DNA from: Alentia gelatinosa
Lineage: Eukaryota; Annelida; Polychaeta; Phyllodocida; Polynoidae
Assembly: GCA_950022655.1 (NCBI GenBank)
Contig: OX465587.1
Span: 30,817,716 to 30,881,715 of the forward strand
Direction: 5' to 3'
Length of the DNA: 64,000 nucleotides
The position numbers and the translations under genes were made by a program. Positions 1-10,643 of this stretch are shown one piece after another. Every line of letters begins with the position of its first letter. Within the stretch, counting starts at the first letter, position 1. The notes under the pieces are model-generated. The model was not told where the DNA came from. It did not search any database and saw nothing but the letters and a program-made list of their open reading frames with translations.

Positions 1-486
1 ATTAACGGGAAATCGGCCTATAGGGCACAGAGTGATTACTAGTCCTGCCATCAGCTGCCAGGAAATTGTAAGATACCACCACTGTAGTCGGAGGGGGGGG
101 GGGGGGGGGGGTAACCTCTGTTATCAGTTGTTATAATCTATATGTAATATTGAGATGAGGCTAAAATTCCTCCATGGTAAGCTCCAAAAACATTTTTGAT
201 GAAATTCATTGATAATTGGTCCCTCTTCCTAGTGTTTTAGATTGTGTCGGGGGAAAGATGGCCGCCTCGATAGCACAATGGCTATGTACCCTATGGAATG
301 ACACTCTGAGATCAGGAGCACCCAAATAGCCATGTGTGATAGACTGAAACGAGACTGGTCATTCCCCATTGGCTGCTGGTTCAGCAGCCAATCAGAGCAC
401 AGAGCACAGAAGAAGACATGGAGCGTTATGACCGAGGTGAAACCGAGTGAATATAGCATAGCCTTCGAACGAGTTGGCAAACTTTC
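1..486. other. non-coding, no gene seen
   Basis: No coding region is supported here. A run of 19 G lies at 93-111. The longest minus-strand frame crossing 229-705 only translates the AT microsatellite into Tyr-Ile repeats, so it is not a gene. Confidence 0.6.
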
Positions 487-502
487 AGCAACCCCTATAT
501 AA

Positions 503-584
<82 letters not shown>

Positions 585-600
585 TTATATAGGGGTTGCT
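487..600. repeat. 114-bp perfect palindrome around an (AT)33 microsatellite
   Basis: The left arm starts AGCAACCCCTATATAAATAT and the right arm is its exact reverse complement, with a 66-bp (AT)n run at the centre. The two halves mirror base for base about 543.5. The non-AT parts of the arms (about 24 bp each) also match perfectly, so this is more than a microsatellite. It could be a small foldback element or a hairpin-forming site. Confidence 0.85.
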
Positions 601-750
601 CCAGGTATATGTGTATATAAAGGAACGTAGGCGCCACCTGTGGTCTACTTCCCCAATTAACACACCACCACTAGCGCCTGCGAGCGCACATACGGGTCTG
701 ACCATTCTTCACCTGTCAACCAAACCTGGAATTTTTTTTATATATATATA

Positions 751-916
751 CAGTAAAACCCCGCTTCTGGGACGACTCGCTTAACGCGCTTAAGGGAATA
801 CTTTACTTTGAACAATAATGTTTATTTAGTTTATTTCAACCCCGCTTAAGGGACACCCCGCTTAAGGGAACACTTTGCTTGGTACGGAGGGTGATTCCTT
901 AAGCGGGGTTTTACTG
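751..916. mobile_element. 166-bp MITE, pogo/Tigger-like (Tc1/mariner superfamily)
   Basis: The element begins CAGTAAAACCCCGCTT and ends AAGCGGGGTTTTACTG, so the termini are inverted repeats of about 16 bp. It is flanked by TA on both sides (749-750 and 917-918), the expected target duplication of Tc1/mariner elements. The CAGTAAAACC end is typical of the pogo/Tigger group. The interior repeats the terminal motif (CCCCGCTTAAGGGA appears twice near 841-870). No coding capacity. Confidence 0.7.
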
Positions 917-1501
917 TATATATGTATATAAGGCCTTCTGTCTATCAATAAGCCTAGGCAAGAATACCAATCCAGATTGGATTTGATGCCTTATACCTCC
1001 TTCATTGACCACGTAATGAATGACAGATGAATTAGACTGTACTACAATATTGTTATCATATGCCGAGCATCTGGGAAAGAATGTATACAAGATAAAATGT
1101 AATTCTTCAACAGTTCAATAAAGGAAAACTTTAACCAAAAGAATAAAAAAAGTCAGTCAAATCTCCAGGCTCATAGTTTTACCCTGTACTCCTGTGTCGG
1201 ACTTTTGAATCCACACTACCCTTAATGTCTATATACCTTACCTTATAGTGTATTACAACTAAGAAACGTTAAATATCCCATACATCACTCAACCCCATCC
1301 ATCATCACTGTGTTCTGTCCTGTTCAGTACTACCCCCCCCCCTGTTGTGTCCATAACCTCTGAACCTTACTTTCCTTACATGATATAAAATTCATGCAAT
1401 TGAAACGAATAAAATTTTTATTAAAAAAAACGGAAAAACCCCCCAAAACAAAGCAGCAACAAAGTATATTTAGATGTACCATTAGAATTCCTATTAATCA
1501 T

Positions 1502-1655
1502 GACAGTTGATGTATGAAGTGAAGGTTGTATCAACTTATGTATCTTGACTTATTAAAGTAAGAAATGAAGATTGTAACAATACATGTATCTTGATAGTTG
1601 ACTTATTGATGTAAGAATGAAGACTGTCACGACATATGTATCTTGATACTTGACA
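1502..1655. repeat. three tandem copies of a ~50-bp repeat
   Basis: The motif 'gatgta-gaa-tgaag-ttgt...tatgtatcttgact' recurs three times with moderate divergence. Nothing else is recognised between about 920 and 2000. A possible polyadenylation signal (AATAAA near 1119) has no assignable gene. Confidence 0.55.
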
Positions 1656-2424
1656 TCGCGGAACAAGCCAAGCACTTCAGTGTAACTTTGAATAAACGCT
1701 GCATATTGAGAAAAAAAAGAAGAAATGTTAAATATGTTCAATATAGAATGCATGTTGTGCCTCTGTACTGTTATTTCAATCCTCATAAATCAACATTTTT
1801 CATTGCACATACATTCGACAACTAGCGAGAACCCAAGTCTCTGGTATAATACATTCTATTTTAGTACAGAAATGTTCAACAACCCACAGTCAGAATTCTT
1901 AGGTGTTTCCTCACATGTCACCTATACATATCCAAAGGCATTGAAACCGTTTCGGACATGGTCTATATACCTTATTTACACCATGATACAATACAGCATT
2001 TCTTCAGTGTGAGAGCCGCCAGCGAAGGGTCCTGTCGACTGAGAGGAAAACAAATTTCCGAACAGAAGTACTACTTACACCCCCACCAGGGACAAAGAAG
2101 GCACAACACGGAGAGAGTTTTAAAACAACGGAAAACCGGTATGTATTTCTTAGTTTCATCTTTATCATCACACCACACTTAGATTCTTCTCTCAGCTAAA
2201 GAGACACAAGAAGATGAAGGAAATGTAGTTTTAGATGTTAAATATTGGTGTATGTTAAGAGAAAACTCAAAAAAGGCCTGGGTCAGAGGTAATTGGTCTG
2301 TATAATATACGTGGTTGCATCCAGGATTAATTATTGGGGTGGAAGATATAATAGATGCATTACCCTTCAGTGCACCTGGTGTTGCATTGTTTAGTTGAAA
2401 CTGTCACCAAGTCACACATAGCCT

Positions 2425-2965
2425 GGAAGCCTGGCCTACGTCCTCGCTCACATTATAGGCCAGGTAATGTCAGCCATTTTTTTTGGTGCACTATGGGTAA
2501 AGCCTCTATCTCTTGCACTCTCCTAGCAGAGATCCTGTACTCTACATCCACAAAAGATCAGCTGGGAGAGTGCCACCTTGGCAAACTTAGAGTGTAGAGC
2601 CTAGACAGGCCTTAGTCCCTGTATTCTTTTCTTTTTATTTCATTTATTTCATCTTGACTTGTATTAGGCCTGCAGGCCTGTCTTCCTTACAGCCAGTACA
2701 ACAGGATTGATGTTAAACATTCAGCAGCAGTATTCCTTCTGAATAAAGCACTGAAGGTAGTAAATCGCTAGTATTAGGGAAACAAAAATTCTTAGGGCTT
2801 ACTGGCCTGATTTATGTTTGGGATGATAATGTAATGGTGTGATTATTTAATTTATAACTCTCTCAACCCGAATTTGATTGTAACACTTTTCAATTGACAT
2901 ATTATTGTTTTGATCTGGCCTGGATTGAAAACCAAATGTAATGTTTGGATCTATGACCTAATAAA
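2425..2965. repeat. 540-bp dispersed repeat, inverted copy at 26148-27057
   Basis: This stretch matches the reverse complement of 26148-27057. Shared blocks include 'ataggccaggtaa', 'ggtgcactatgggtaa', 'cctgcaggcct' and 'ggattgaaaaccaaatgtaatg'. The distant copy is about 370 bp longer because another MITE is nested in it. A third partial copy lies near 22690-23010. No coding capacity was found. Confidence 0.65.
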
Positions 2966-3115
2966 AAAATACCTCAGCAAGTCTATGAAGAGAAAAGAGA
3001 GTTGGCGTAACTGTCAGTTCAAGGTTTTTCTCTAGTTACCTACTATATTTAAAACGGTAGAATTTCGTTGAATCCGCTTGAAGTTACTCCCGCACATAGA
3101 GACAGAGTGAACACG

Positions 3116-3295
3116 ACCTATGTTTGGAGACTGAGAGCCCACGAGAGTGAGATTCTCGTGCAGTCAAAAACTCGAACCTGTTCTTCTTTTTTGTATTTCT
3201 ATACTCAGACAAACTTCTTCTCTTATGATTCATTTCACACCATGCCAAAATCAAAGTTTAGTATTGTAGTTTTCTGATCTATTTTTCTCGTGAGA
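3116..3295. repeat. diverged direct repeat, copy 1 (copy 2 at 4339-4515)
   Basis: The two stretches share 'gagagtgagattctcgtgcag', 'tctgttcttcttttttgta' and 'tcttatgatt.atttca..ccat' in the same order and spacing. Each is followed about 250-350 bp downstream by 'cgacgaagtc.ctagt'. This looks like two copies of an unclassified dispersed element. Confidence 0.5.
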
Positions 3296-3949
3296 AACCA
3301 ATGAGATCTCAACTTTCGCTGGTTGGCTGGGTTCCGCCTGTGATCGCCGCTGGCACCTATACCCCGGGAACCAGCGTACTTTCAACCTCCCCCCACCCAC
3401 CACCGTGACCACACTAAGTATTTGGCCTTGCAGGAGCATCTGACTGTGTGGAGCGGTCATCAGAGTGTCCGTCTGGGAACGCGAGTGTCTGGGGTTCAGA
3501 CCCTTGTCTTGGCAGTCCTCCATCTCATTTTTCAAATATTTTTAGGACTCGGACTCGACGAAGTCGCTAGTGGATGATATAGCCAGTTTTGAATACAGCC
3601 CTGAAACTCTATGTGTGTGTTCGTGTCATCTCTCCACCAGATTTACAAGGTAGCGCATTGGCACATGGCCGACTGCCATATTATTTGGCCAAATCCAATA
3701 GTTGCTACCGGTACGTGTTCTCACGTGTGATGGCGCTGCACAGAAAACATCAATCTTAGCCTGTAACTCTGAGATAGAAATCTTATGACAACCTTTAACA
3801 TTTGTCCTGTCTTCATACCAGTATCTCTGTCACCAGATTAAGATAACGCTGGATGTGAGTTCCCACACATACACACTAAAGCCCTTGGGAGAGTGTGCAG
3901 ATGAGGCATCTTTAAATCAGGCATATATGTTCAGTTACCACCTTAAACA

Positions 3950-4022
3950 ATGATGGAGATGTCAACAAAGAAAGCTTTAATTGCTATTGATGGCAGTGAA
4001 CAGGCAGCTCAGGCATTTGAAT
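3950..4022 (+). CDS. first coding exon of a universal stress protein (USP/UspA) family gene
   Basis: From ATG 3950 the exon encodes MMEMSTKKALIAIDGSEQ followed by AAQAFE, then breaks one base into a codon at a strong donor (T|GTGAGT, 4022/4023). A basic residue, then ALIAIDGSE, then alternating Ala and 'AFE' is the beta1 strand and nucleotide-binding start of UspA-fold proteins (ATP-binding type, probably cytosolic). The next exon should begin 'GG' to complete Trp, as in the usual 'AFEW'. I could not find it or any later USP exon in the window. A complete piggyBac element starts 1.1 kb downstream, inside what would be intron 1. The gene may be split by a very long intron, truncated, or a pseudogene. 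Three in-frame Met codons (3950, 3953, 3959) make the exact start uncertain. Confidence 0.55.
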
Positions 4023-4171
4023 GTGAGTATTTTCTTATTATATCCTTATATCAAAATCACTATGCACTATAAGGATGTTTGGCACATGCCTAAAGTGGAA
4101 TTCACACGTGGGATTTATGTACCTCACACAGTTCAAAATCTTACGAGATTCTGTTCCTTGTTAGGTGTAAG

Positions 4172-4338
4172 CTGTCCCAAACTAGGGACACATCCACAAC
4201 AGTGACAAGACACACCTCCCCTACAGTGACATGCCTTATGAAACAAGACTTAAATTTTTTCGCTATTCCTGTCACTATTGGGGTCACTAATCATGTCACT
4301 AAGTGGCTTGATGACACATTCTATTGAAACGGGTCCCT
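4172..4338. repeat. decayed MITE of the 'AGGGACCTGTTT' family
   Basis: The right end 'ttgaaacgggtccct' matches the better preserved element at 60760-61020 and a solo end at 14215-14265. The interior is rich in 'gtcact' and 'gacatg' motifs. The left end is weak, so the boundaries are approximate. Confidence 0.35.
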
Positions 4339-5121
4339 GACCTAGGCCGGGAGACTGAGGAGCCACAAGAGTGAGAATCTCGTGCAGGGAAAAACTAGAA
4401 TCTGTTCTTCTTTTTTGTAGATCTATTGGCAGATATACCTTTTCTCTTATGATTTATTTCAAGCCATACCGAATTCAAAGTTTAGTAATGTAGTTTTTTA
4501 TCTGCTAATCTCCAGAGAAAGCTACGCTGGTTGCTGGCAAAATACCTGTGTCACTCGAAATAATAACCACAAGTTTACAATGGTTTCTCGTTCACCCGCT
4601 AGAGGTCGCCAGGGCCAGGGTGGAGGGAGGGGGTATGATTCGACGAAGTCACTAGTATCATATAAAAACATAGTTATAATACCAATACGATGATACCTAT
4701 TCGAGGTGAAGGCCAGAAATCCATCAGAACTTGCTGGTATTGGCGTCATTACTATGTTTTTATTATTATATGCCTTAGATTTATAATTCACTGAAACTCA
4801 CTGAAACTTGACTTTATTGACACTGTCAGTCTAACCCAGCGAGGGAAGTACATTACAAGACTAATTTGAAGTCATATACACTCATCAAGCAGAGGTTTGG
4901 TATGCTCAAGCTTGCCATTGGCCACAGAGACTATGATTTGGAGAGTGAACGTCATTTACATATTTTTGCGCATGCGCAATGCGCACATCCGGCTCACTGT
5001 AACCAAAGATAGCAATGTCTCAATTTGTGAGTTTCCACACGTTTTACAGGCGCCCCGGAGGGGGTTATTGTGGGAATTTACAAGGAAAGGGTTTCAAAGC
5101 GAATTCTTCACAAAGTTGTGA

Positions 5122-5125
5122 TTAA
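5122..5125. other. TTAA target-site duplication, left
   Basis: TTAA lies immediately outside the left inverted end and is matched by TTAA at 14090-14093. TTAA is the invariant target of piggyBac transposases. Confidence 0.85.
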
Positions 5126-5141
5126 CCCTTTAACCGCCGCA
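5126..5141 (+). repeat. left terminal inverted repeat of the piggyBac element
   Basis: CCCTTTAACCGCCGCA; the exact reverse complement is at 14074-14089. A second TTAA-adjacent end-like motif (GGCACGAAAGGG followed by TTAA at 5319-5322) lies 190 bp inward. It shares only the outermost 6 bases with this end. Confidence 0.85.
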
Positions 5142-5254
5142 TGATGCCTCCAGGCATTCCCCTGGCTACCGCCGCATGATGCCTCCAGGCATTCCCCTGG
5201 CTACCGCCGCATGATGCCTCCAGGCATTCCCCTGGCTACCGCCGCATGATGCCT
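5133..5254 (+). repeat. 35-bp subterminal tandem repeat, 3.5 copies
   Basis: Copies start at 5133, 5168 and 5203, with a 17-base partial copy at 5238. The copies are nearly identical (accgccgcatgatgcc ... ggct). Each holds the perfect small palindrome ATGCCTCCAGGCAT, and the terminal CCGCCGCA of the inverted end recurs in every unit. Such arrays next to transposon ends commonly bind the transposase. The same motif occurs at a separate piggyBac-type end at 45361-45423. Confidence 0.85.
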
Positions 5255-6251
5255 TGAGGCATCATAGAATTGGATTTTTTTCAAATTCATATTTTTGATA
5301 GATTTAGGCACGAAAGGGTTAATAAAACTTCCATATATAAATAAAACAGTTTAAAATCAATGAATTTGTGTGTTTTGAGTCTATTTAGTAACATTGCAGT
5401 GGTTATTTGCAAGTAGAACAGGTAGGTAAAAAAGAAAGAGCCCAGATTGACTCGCGCCTACGGACGAGTTTAGCGCCTGACAGCGCATTTCCCGATATAG
5501 CGAAATGTCGAACAAATGCTCACATATTTATACCCTAAAGAATTGGTTGTCTTGCTCCCACAAGTTGAAAATAGTCATATACTATCTAATTTGCGAGTTT
5601 TTAGGCAGTCTTACCCTTTCGTTTTCACTATTTTGCGGATTCTCCTCTGATGTTTACATTTTCTTCGACAAACGCAGCAGTGGAGAGTTACACTTCCGGT
5701 CGCCCTAGTTTTACGTTCCCGCCCGTACTACAACAAGCTGAGACAAGGGAAAGCACCAAAAGCTCGTATAATATTGTAAATATACAGAAAAGAATCATTG
5801 ACACATAGAGAATATTAAAAGTATGAACATATATTATGAATCTGATCATTAATAAAAAACCACAACAGAGCTCTACCATGTTGCAGCAGTCGCCGACTGA
5901 GTTACATAGATGTCAATGGACAGTGTCACATTTTTTCACTTTTTTTTTCTGAATGCTCTGAAAGCAAACACGACTATTCACAGTTATATTTTGTGAATTA
6001 ATATTGATATTTAGTGGTTATATAAAATATTATATCGGAAATGCCCTAAAGCTACACCAGACGCCGAGTGGAGAGAATCACTTTTTCATTTTTTATGCAA
6101 TGCATGCACTCTAGCGAATCAAAAAAAAATTTCCAGTCGTTGTCCGTGTAATACATTAACGCTGTCGGTGATACTTCAGAAAATAGATATAAAATGAATA
6201 AATACGATCTTCTAAGGGTATTTCGTTACCAAGGCGATGTTGACAATCGAC
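5255..6251. other. 5' arm of the piggyBac element, non-coding
   Basis: About 1 kb between the subterminal repeats and the transposase promoter. No open frame or further tandem repeat is convincing. Confidence 0.5.
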
Positions 6252-6259
6252 TATAAAAG
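6252..6259 (+). promoter_or_regulatory. TATA box of the transposase gene
   Basis: TATAAAAG lies 79 bases upstream of the ATG at 6331. Transcription would be expected to start about 25-30 bases downstream, near 6280-6285. That leaves almost no leader before the ATG at 6292 and favours the ATG at 6331 as the start codon. Confidence 0.55.
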
Positions 6260-6330
6260 ACAGTAATTTCTTCCAAACGCCGTAGAGAGCGTTGTACCAT
6301 CGTATGGTGGAGTACTCTACACAACTCGCT

Positions 6331-8375
6331 ATGGCAGCCGCCAACATAGACGATCATGACGACCTGGATATGGCCACACAGGCTCTACTGGATGGTTTTA
6401 ACGACTTCGCGGATTTCGAGGAAAGCGAGTGGGAAGAGGCTAACGAATTCTCGGATTCCAGTTCTGATGAGGACGATGAACCGCTAACGAATTTGCAGAT
6501 TCGTGAAACGAAGGAAGGAAGGAGCTGGATTGACTTCCCTGTGAACGCCAAAGACAGGGACGAGATGTACGAGTTCCAAGAAACTCCGGGCATAGGGCAA
6601 GAAGTAAAAGAAAAGAACTGCACCACCGTTCTAGAGTACTTTAAGTTAATATTTACAGTCGCCTTCGTTACCGAACTCGCTGAGAAGACCAACAACTACG
6701 CTGAAAAAACGAAAAGAGGGCGGGGCACCCAGAAGAAGATGACAGCTTGGTCCCCCGTGACAGTTAACGAGTTACTGCGGTTTTTTGGATTGACATTCCT
6801 AATGGGACTTCTCAAAAAACCTGAACTAGACCACTATTGGACCACCATAGCCGAATTCGCTACCCCCGGAATACGCAGTTTGATGACCAGAGCAAGGTTC
6901 CTCTCCATACTCCGGTAAGTCATTTTAGAATTCGCTTTTGTTTATGTTATGTGTATTCGTGACAGCAGCGCCTGATCCGCAGCCAGAAGACAGGATGACC
7001 CAGTTATAAGTAGCTCATTTGCATATGTCGGAGTGTCGTAGTCGCTGTAATGTGTTTTATTCGCTCAAACCGCCAGTCTTGCTCGTTTTATTTCAGATTT
7101 GATATGTATCGTATATATCACGATTCTTAGGGGAATATTAAACTTGTTTGTTCTAGATTTCTCGATTTCTCCAACGAAACTGACGCTCCCACCACGGACA
7201 GAGACGCCGCAAACCAGCAGCAAGGGACTTCCGGCAATCGTTCCCGCCCCCATCCTGCCGCCAAACGTGATCCCCACCAACTTACAGATTTCTTTTTCAG
7301 TCATTTTAATTCTGTTATTAAATCTCTATATACCCCACATAAGGAATTGGCGATCGATGAGACGATTGTGAAGCACAAGGGCCGTAGTCGACATCGTCAG
7401 TACATGCCCAACAAACCTTGCAAGTGGGGTCTGAAGTGCTGGGTGCTGGCGGAGTCGGCTACGGGCTTTGTGCTTCGCATTATCCCTTTCTACGGTCGCG
7501 ATGACCGTAGGGGCGATAACACCACTGAAAATATCGTTATGAGGCTGCTGAGGGGTGCTGAACTATTAAATAAAGGTTATCACGTGTATTTTGATAATTT
7601 CTACACGGGTGTACAGGTCCTAGAAAAGCTCAACTCCCTTAGAACCTACGCTTGTGGAACTCTCCGGATGAATCGCACGGAAGTACCCAAGAATTTCATG
7701 GCAAAAAAACATCCCCAGCTGAAAGTGAAGGGCGATTCTGTATTCGCTAAGTGTGGTAGTTTGATATTGTCGTTGTGGCTTGATCGTAAAATAATTCGTA
7801 TCCTCTCCACCATTCACGGTTCGATAATGTCAACGTGCGTACGCACTGTACGAGGTACTGACGGAAAATTCGCAAAAAAAGATATCCCCTGTCCAGAATC
7901 CGTTAGATCCTACTGTCAGTACATGGGCGGGGTGGACTTAGCAGACCAAATGGCAAACTACTATTCTTTCGGTCGTAAAAGCCGTAAATGGCCCAAGAAA
8001 TTGTTTTTCTTTGTTCTGGAAGTGATGAAATTGAATTCGCAAATCATGTTTAACTCTGTCTCGGAGAAAAAGATTACTTTGGTCGACTTTTCTCTGTGTC
8101 TGATCCAGCAGATCGTAAAAGCGACCGACGAGACTGTTGACCGACCTATTTCTCAATCGGTCAACCGACTTAACTCGAGATGTCTTCCAGATGATTTGGA
8201 ACGAAAGAGCTTCTGCCGAGTTTGTTACTATCGCAATAAGAATGGATTCGGCCCCAGAAAACAAACTCGGTATGGCTGTAAAACCTGTGGCACACACCTT
8301 TGTCTACCTCATTGTTTCAGGATCTATCACACTAAGTCTAATTTTGAAAAACCAGCGAGTGCCACAGAAGAGTAG
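6331..8375 (+). CDS. piggyBac-type DDE transposase, two exons, intact
   Basis: Exon 1 is 6331-6914 and exon 2 is 7157-8375. The intron 6915-7156 has GTAAGT...CTAG ends, and phase 2 is kept across Arg195. The joined frame is 600 aa, close to the ~594 aa of classical piggyBac transposase, without internal stops. The N-terminus is acidic (DDHDDLD; SSSDEDDE). The catalytic core shows AIDETI (Asp262), YFDNFYTG (Asp341) and GGVDLADQM (Asp455, Asp458), matching piggyBac D268/D346/D447/D450. The C-terminus carries a Cys/His-rich domain (CRVCYY...YGCKTCGTHLCLPHC, from about 548) like the cross-brace zinc finger that binds element ends. The upstream in-frame ATG at 6292 would add 13 residues. I chose 6331 because of the TATA position and the 'ctATGGcagcc' context. 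The enzyme would act in the nucleus to excise and reinsert the element at TTAA. Confidence 0.92.
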
Positions 8376-8835
8376 TTATGCTATCTGATCTGCCATCTCC
8401 CCCCCCCCCTTTTTAGAGTCAAAATTACAGTCACAACGTCAAAGCAATCTTCCCACGATATCCAAATTTATCAAATTATCGGTATATTAAACCTTGTTAA
8501 CTATTAAACTGCCTGTGGCTTCTGCTACTTGTATTTCGTAATTTTCAAAAACTCTCTTTCAACTGAACCTTCAGATACACTATTCTAAATTATATGTTAC
8601 AACCATGAACGCTTTCGATCTGATGTCTATTCGACGACCTGTACACCTGTGTGTTTTTCAGCATTTGTCTTTTTTTTTCATGTTTTTCCAGCTTGTCTGT
8701 ATCTATTTATTAATTCCTATGTAAATTTATCACGTAGTAACAATCTAGGATTCACAACAGAATTGTTTTTAACATCTAATCTAATGTATCAACCTGAAAC
8801 AATATATCTTTCCTACCTGTCTAAATCCATATCTA
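8376..8835. other. transposase 3' flank
   Basis: Begins with a C-rich run (8400-8409) and is AT-rich afterwards. No clear AATAAA signal was seen before the first satellite block. Confidence 0.4.
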
Positions 8836-10118
8836 GCACGTAATGCTATTCTATGATTCAACTGTTAGTGTGAATCGTTTTTTAGTCGCTAATCGATAAA
8901 TTTATATCAACCAGAACCTTTCCTGCCTATGTAAACTAGCACGTAATGCTATTCTATCATTCAACTGTGAAGTCTATGGACACAAACGATATTTGGTTTT
9001 GTATCTAATCTACGATATCAACCTGAGAGAAAGTAATCCTGCACGATCTATAGATCTTCAAGGTTCTCCACATGTAAAATTTGTGAAAATATATCGACCA
9101 GAAGTGGTTAAATTGATTATTATATCGGAGAAAAAGCCCCCAGGTCCGACCATGTCGAGTGCCAGACAGACACTGAATTTATGAATACCTTGTCAACTTT
9201 TTAAAACTTGATCAAATCGTATCACAATGTCAATGCAATCATATGAAAACAAAGCGAAGCGCCCCAGCAGCCTCACTCGTCTCATCGTTTGCCAGTGTCC
9301 ATTTCTGTGTTGTATCTAATCTACGATATCAATCTGAAACAAAGTAAACCATGACGATCTATGTATCATCAAGATTCTCCACATGTAGATTTTGTGAAAA
9401 TATATCGACCAGAAGTTGTTAAATTGATTATTATATCGGCGATAAAGCCCCCACCTCCGACCATGTCAAGTGCCAGCTAGACACCGATAAATTTAAATAT
9501 CAACCTGAAACATTCCTGCCTATGTAAACTAGCACGTAATGCTATTCTATGATTCAACTGTGGAGTCTATGGACACAAACGATATGGTTTTGTATCTAAT
9601 CTACGTTATCACTCTGAAACAAAGACATCTTGAGCAATCTATGTATCATCAAGGTTCTCTACATGTTTATTTTGTGTAAATATATCGACCAGAAGTGGTT
9701 AAATTGATTATTATATCGGAGAAAAAGCCACGTCGAGTGCCAGACAGACACTGAATATATTTATATCTTGTTGAATCTGAAATGAAACATGCCTATCTGT
9801 GTATAGCCAACACTAATCTATGTATAGCACCCTGAAACATTCCTGCCTATGTGATCTAGCATGTAATACTATTCTATGATTCAACCTGGAAGTGTATGAA
9901 GACGAACTATAATTGTTTTTTGTATCTAATATACGGTATCAGCCTGAAACAAAGACATCCTGCACGATCTATAGACCTTCAAGGTTCTCCACATGTACAT
10001 TTTGTGAAAATATATCGACCAGAAGTGGTTAAATTGATTATTATATCGGAGAAAAAGCCTGTAGGTCTGACCACGTCGAGTGCCAGACAGACACTGAATA
10101 TATTTATATCTTGTTGAA
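8836..10118. repeat. satellite block A: ~280-330-bp tandem repeats inside the piggyBac element
   Basis: The motif 'gaccagaagtggttaaattg' with its flanks recurs at about 9096, 9407, 9687 and 10017 (spacing 311, 280 and 330). The partner motif 'agcacgtaatgctattctat' recurs at about 8836, 8937, 9529 and 9858. Copies differ by substitutions and small indels. Two copies (8993-9184 and 9896-10117) keep a similar open frame, but the copy near 9312 has in-frame stops, so coding is not supported. Confidence 0.8.
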
Positions 10119-10640
10119 TCTGAAATAAAACATGCCTATCTGTGTATAGCCAACACTAATCTATGTACATATTGGGAATACGATGACCACTGCTGCACCT
10201 GGAAATGTATCAAGCCTTGTCAACCTGCTGAATAATATATCTTGCTGAATAATATATCTGAAACAAATATATCACATTATTAAAATATATCTTAAATCTT
10301 ACTTCACCTACCTTGTCTTCTTTTCTGCTTTTCAGAAGTATTCATCTGTAGATATAGTCAATCATTGTCCAGCAATCGATTTAAAAGTTAACTCCTCCTG
10401 GAGATGTCAATGCTGAATAGGCACAAGTCGAATTTTCCAAATTCAATATATCAGCCTGGACATTAAATCTATATGTAGATGATCCTTAGAGTGTGGGAGA
10501 TAACCACATATAGCCTTGTACTGATAAAACTCCATTAGAATCCTTAGGCGAGTCCATAGTATAATCAATGGCGAAATAAGCCAATATAGTCACTGCTCGA
10601 ATCTAATTTTCAAAAATCAATATCTAAGTCCCACCATGTC
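10119..10640. other. spacer between satellite blocks
   Basis: AT-rich. It contains a second copy of the 'catgcctatctgtgtatagccaa' motif of block A near 10130 and otherwise nothing recognised. Confidence 0.4.
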
Positions 10641-10643
10641 CGA

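Noticed and set aside
229..705. 158-codon minus-strand frame
   Set aside because: The centre is a translated AT microsatellite (Tyr-Ile repeats) and the flanks show no domain.
5122..5322. Alternative reading as a 193-bp piggyBac MITE, since TTAA also follows GGCACGAAAGGG at 5319
   Set aside because: Only the first six bases of the two ends match, whereas the 14074-14089 end matches over 16 of 16 bases.
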